A stretch of DNA of 64,000 bases from Paracoccus jeotgali (GTDB taxonomy: Bacteria; Pseudomonadota; Alphaproteobacteria; Rhodobacterales; Rhodobacteraceae), in assembly GCF_002865605.1 (NCBI RefSeq), contig NZ_CP025584.1:62001-126000 (forward strand), in the 5' to 3' direction. Shown in pieces: positions 62,230 to 64,000 of the stretch (position 1 is its first letter; every line of letters begins with the position of its first letter). The translations under genes and the position numbers were made by a program. The notes beneath the pieces are model-generated. The model searched no databases. It saw only the letters and a list, made by a program, of their open reading frames with translations, and was not told the DNA's origin.

Positions 62230-63234
62230 ATGATGAAATGTCTTGTCTACGCCGATGTTAACCTCAACCTGATCGATGGTTCCAGCATTTGGGTGCAAAG
62301 CGTCGTCGAGGTTCTGCGGAGCGTCTACCCTGATGGCCGAATCGTTCTGCTCAGCCGTGAGCCGATGAACGGCAAGGGCGTGTCGGCAACTTTGCAGAAG
62401 GCAGAGGGGATCGACATCCGAATCTGCGACCAGGCCGGACTGCAACAGGCCCGCAACGAAGATAGGGGGACCGCCGGATCGGTGGCCCGTGACATTCTTT
62501 CCCTCGATACGCAGATCGGTTTTGATCGCATTATCCTGCGTGGAACCGAAATTGCCGCCGGGCTGGCGGCGGTTCCGGCGGTGGCACCGCGGCTGTGGGC
62601 CTATCTGCTTGAGTCGCCCGACCTCGGGGGCGGCGACGAAACGCTTGTGCCGGTCGTCCGCAATGCCGGGGGTCTTCTGGTGCAAACCGATGCACAACGC
62701 TCGCTGCTCGAAGCGCTGATCCCCGAGGCCAGCAACAAAACCTCCATCCTTCCGCCCATGGTCAGCCCGGTCCATCCGCAGGCCGATGCGACTGTCGCCG
62801 ATGCGCAGCATGGTGTGCGCTTCATCTACTCGGGAAAGTATTCCTACGCCTGGAATGTCGAGGCTTTTTTTGACATTCCGGCGCGCTGCAGCGAGGCCGG
62901 GATCGCGGCCTCGGTCACCATGATCGGTGACAAGGTTCACAAGGAAAAGGACGATCCCGGCTTTCGCAACCGCATCCTGCGCAAGTTCCGTGAAACGGAA
63001 AACGTGACCTGGCATGGTCCGATGGAGCGCAAGGATGCTATCGCCGTCGCCGCCGCGCATGATCTGGGACTGTGCTGGCGCAATGATGCGCTGAACGATT
63101 CGCTCGAAATTTCGACCAAGTTTCTTGAATTTGCCAGTCAGGGGGTTCCGGCGGTGGTTAATCGGACCGCAGCTTATGAACAGATCCTCGGGCGGAATTA
63201 CCCCTATTTGCAAGCGGTATGGCTGATGTCGTAG
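62230..63234 (+). pseudogene. Glycosyltransferase, N-terminal part before a frameshift
   Basis: About 325 codons of a GT-B-type glycosyltransferase: MKCLVYADVNLNLIDGSSIW, LRGTEIAAGLAAVPAVAPRL, FIYSGKYSYAWNVEAFF, VTWHGPMERKDAIAVAAAHD, DSLEISTKFLEFASQGVPAV. The KFLEFASQGVPAV segment is the donor-binding end of the fold. After RNYPY the frame runs into TAG; dropping one base before this (TTT read as TT near 63209) joins it to the next frame. Reading suggests a single longer protein with two GT domains. Confidence 0.75.
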
Positions 63235-64000
63235 CCATAGCCGGGCGGGTCGCCGCAGATCGTGCAGAGCATTCCCGGATACGCCAGCAGGTTCGCCTGG
63301 TTGCCGAGGATTATAGCTATGAGACCGCCGGGCGCCGTCTATGGCACGCGCTGCGCATGCCGGTTGCCCGTCCGGCGCCCGCTCGTCGCCCCAAGATACT
63401 GATCGCCAGCCACGACCTGAAATTCCTGTCGCTGGCACTGGAATGGCTGCGGGACGAAGACCGCTATGATTTCCTGATCGACAAATGGGCCGCGTCTCTC
63501 AAGCATGACGAGGCGACCAGCGAAGCACTGCTGAGCGAAGCGGACGTGATTTTTGCGGAATGGTGCGGCGGTCAGGCGGTCTGGTACAGTCAGCGAAAGC
63601 GTCCCGGACAAAAGATGTTCATCCGCCTGCACCGCTTCGAGGCCTTCACTCCCGCGCCGCATCAGGTGCAAATCAACAACGTGGATGGCGTCATCGTCGT
63701 CAGCTCGTTCTTTCGTGATTATTGCCACAGGACTTTTGGCTGGCCGCTGGAAAAGATTGTAGTTATTCCGCAGTATTGCGTGGCCGCTCAATTCCGCCGT
63801 CCAAAATATGACGGGGCCGCGCATACGCTGGGACTGGTCGGCATTAACGATTCCCGCAAGCGCCCGCATCTGGCGCTGGACGTGCTGCGTCATGTGCGGC
63901 GCGCCGAGCCGCGGTTCCGGCTACGCATCCGGTCTGTCATGCCTTGGGATATCGCGTGGGTGTGGAACAAACCCCAGCAGAAATCATACTATCGGGATCT
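63219..64000 (+). CDS. Glycosyltransferase, downstream part, runs off window
   Basis: Continuous frame from the likely frameshift to the right edge, with no stop. It begins MADVVAIAGRVAADRAEHSR and contains KILIASHDLKFLSLALEWLR, SEADVIFAEWCGGQAVWYS, MFIRLHRFEAFTPAPHQVQI and VVIPQYCVAAQF, the pattern of a second GT-B N-terminal domain. Most likely it is the rest of the same protein. If the missing base is a sequencing error the gene is intact; a separate start at the ATG 63219 has no clear ribosome site. Surface polysaccharide or cell-wall modification is likely. Confidence 0.7.
   Translation, partial: MADVVAIAGRVAADRAEHSRIRQQVRLVAEDYSYETAGRRLWHALRMPVARPAPARRPKILIASHDLKFLSLALEWLRDEDRYDFLIDKWAASLKHDEATSEALLSEADVIFAEWCGGQAVWYSQRKRPGQKMFIRLHRFEAFTPAPHQVQINNVDGVIVVSSFFRDYCHRTFGWPLEKIVVIPQYCVAAQFRRPKYDGAAHTLGLVGINDSRKRPHLALDVLRHVRRAEPRFRLRIRSVMPWDIAWVWNKPQQKSYYRD

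Overview
The window looks like an alphaproteobacterium of the Rhodobacterales, most likely a Paracoccus-type genome. The support is high GC, a complete taurine operon in the order tauR-KLM-XY-xsc-tauZ-pta, a DUF1127 gene followed by CCUCC-loop small RNAs (the ccaF1/ccsR arrangement of Rhodobacter), and a DnaA-like replicon with parAB. It carries plasmid replication, partition and mobilisation genes, many insertion sequences and three toxin-antitoxin loci, so I read it as a piece of an extrachromosomal replicon or a very mobile chromosomal region.

Layout. 1-3.4 kb: glutamate synthase genes gltB (cut by the window edge) and gltD. 3.5-6.2 kb: a resolvase remnant, an orphan RelB-type antitoxin, a decayed IS903-like element, an HU-like protein and a small zinc protein. 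6.2-14.2 kb: a mobilisation module (accessory proteins, relaxase) followed by a DUF927 ATPase, small DNA-binding proteins and a GIY-YIG nuclease. 14.5-16.7 kb: an RTX-repeat protein with a CFI-box C-terminus. 17.6-18.4 kb: a DUF1127 gene followed by eight tandem CCUCC-loop hairpins and a terminator. 18.5-23 kb: broken transposases, an AbrB/PIN pair and an IS66 element. 23-24 kb: an HTH plus adenine-type methyltransferase protein. 24.2-35.6 kb: taurine regulation, uptake, oxidation, desulfonation and export. 35.8-45 kb: an opine-type catabolic cluster (three-part oxidase, ABC transporter, RidA, arginase, ornithine cyclodeaminase) with a divergent LysR regulator. 45.2-51.2 kb: a TAXI-TRAP uptake system, two RidA proteins, an M19 dipeptidase homologue and a LysR regulator. 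51.9-52.6 kb: a Phd/VapC pair. 52.8-56.5 kb: parB, parA, a probable origin and a DnaA-like initiator. 56.8-61.6 kb: a serine recombinase, a DUF1612 protein and nested insertion sequences. 62.2-64 kb: a frameshifted glycosyltransferase running off the window.

How the parts work together. Taurine enters by TauKLM, TauXY deaminates it to sulfoacetaldehyde, Xsc cleaves that to acetyl phosphate and sulfite, Pta makes acetyl-CoA, and TauZ and possibly the TSUP protein export sulfite. In the opine-type cluster an ABC system would import an arginine-derived compound, the oxidase would release arginine, arginase makes ornithine and the cyclodeaminase makes proline. Both pathways release ammonium, which GltBD could assimilate; that last link is inference.

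The most striking item is the small-RNA array: two quartets of stem-loops, each loop exposing UCCUCC on the minus-strand transcript, behind a DUF1127 gene with an RpoH-like promoter. Rhodobacter sphaeroides is known for one quartet (CcsR1-4); here there appear to be two.
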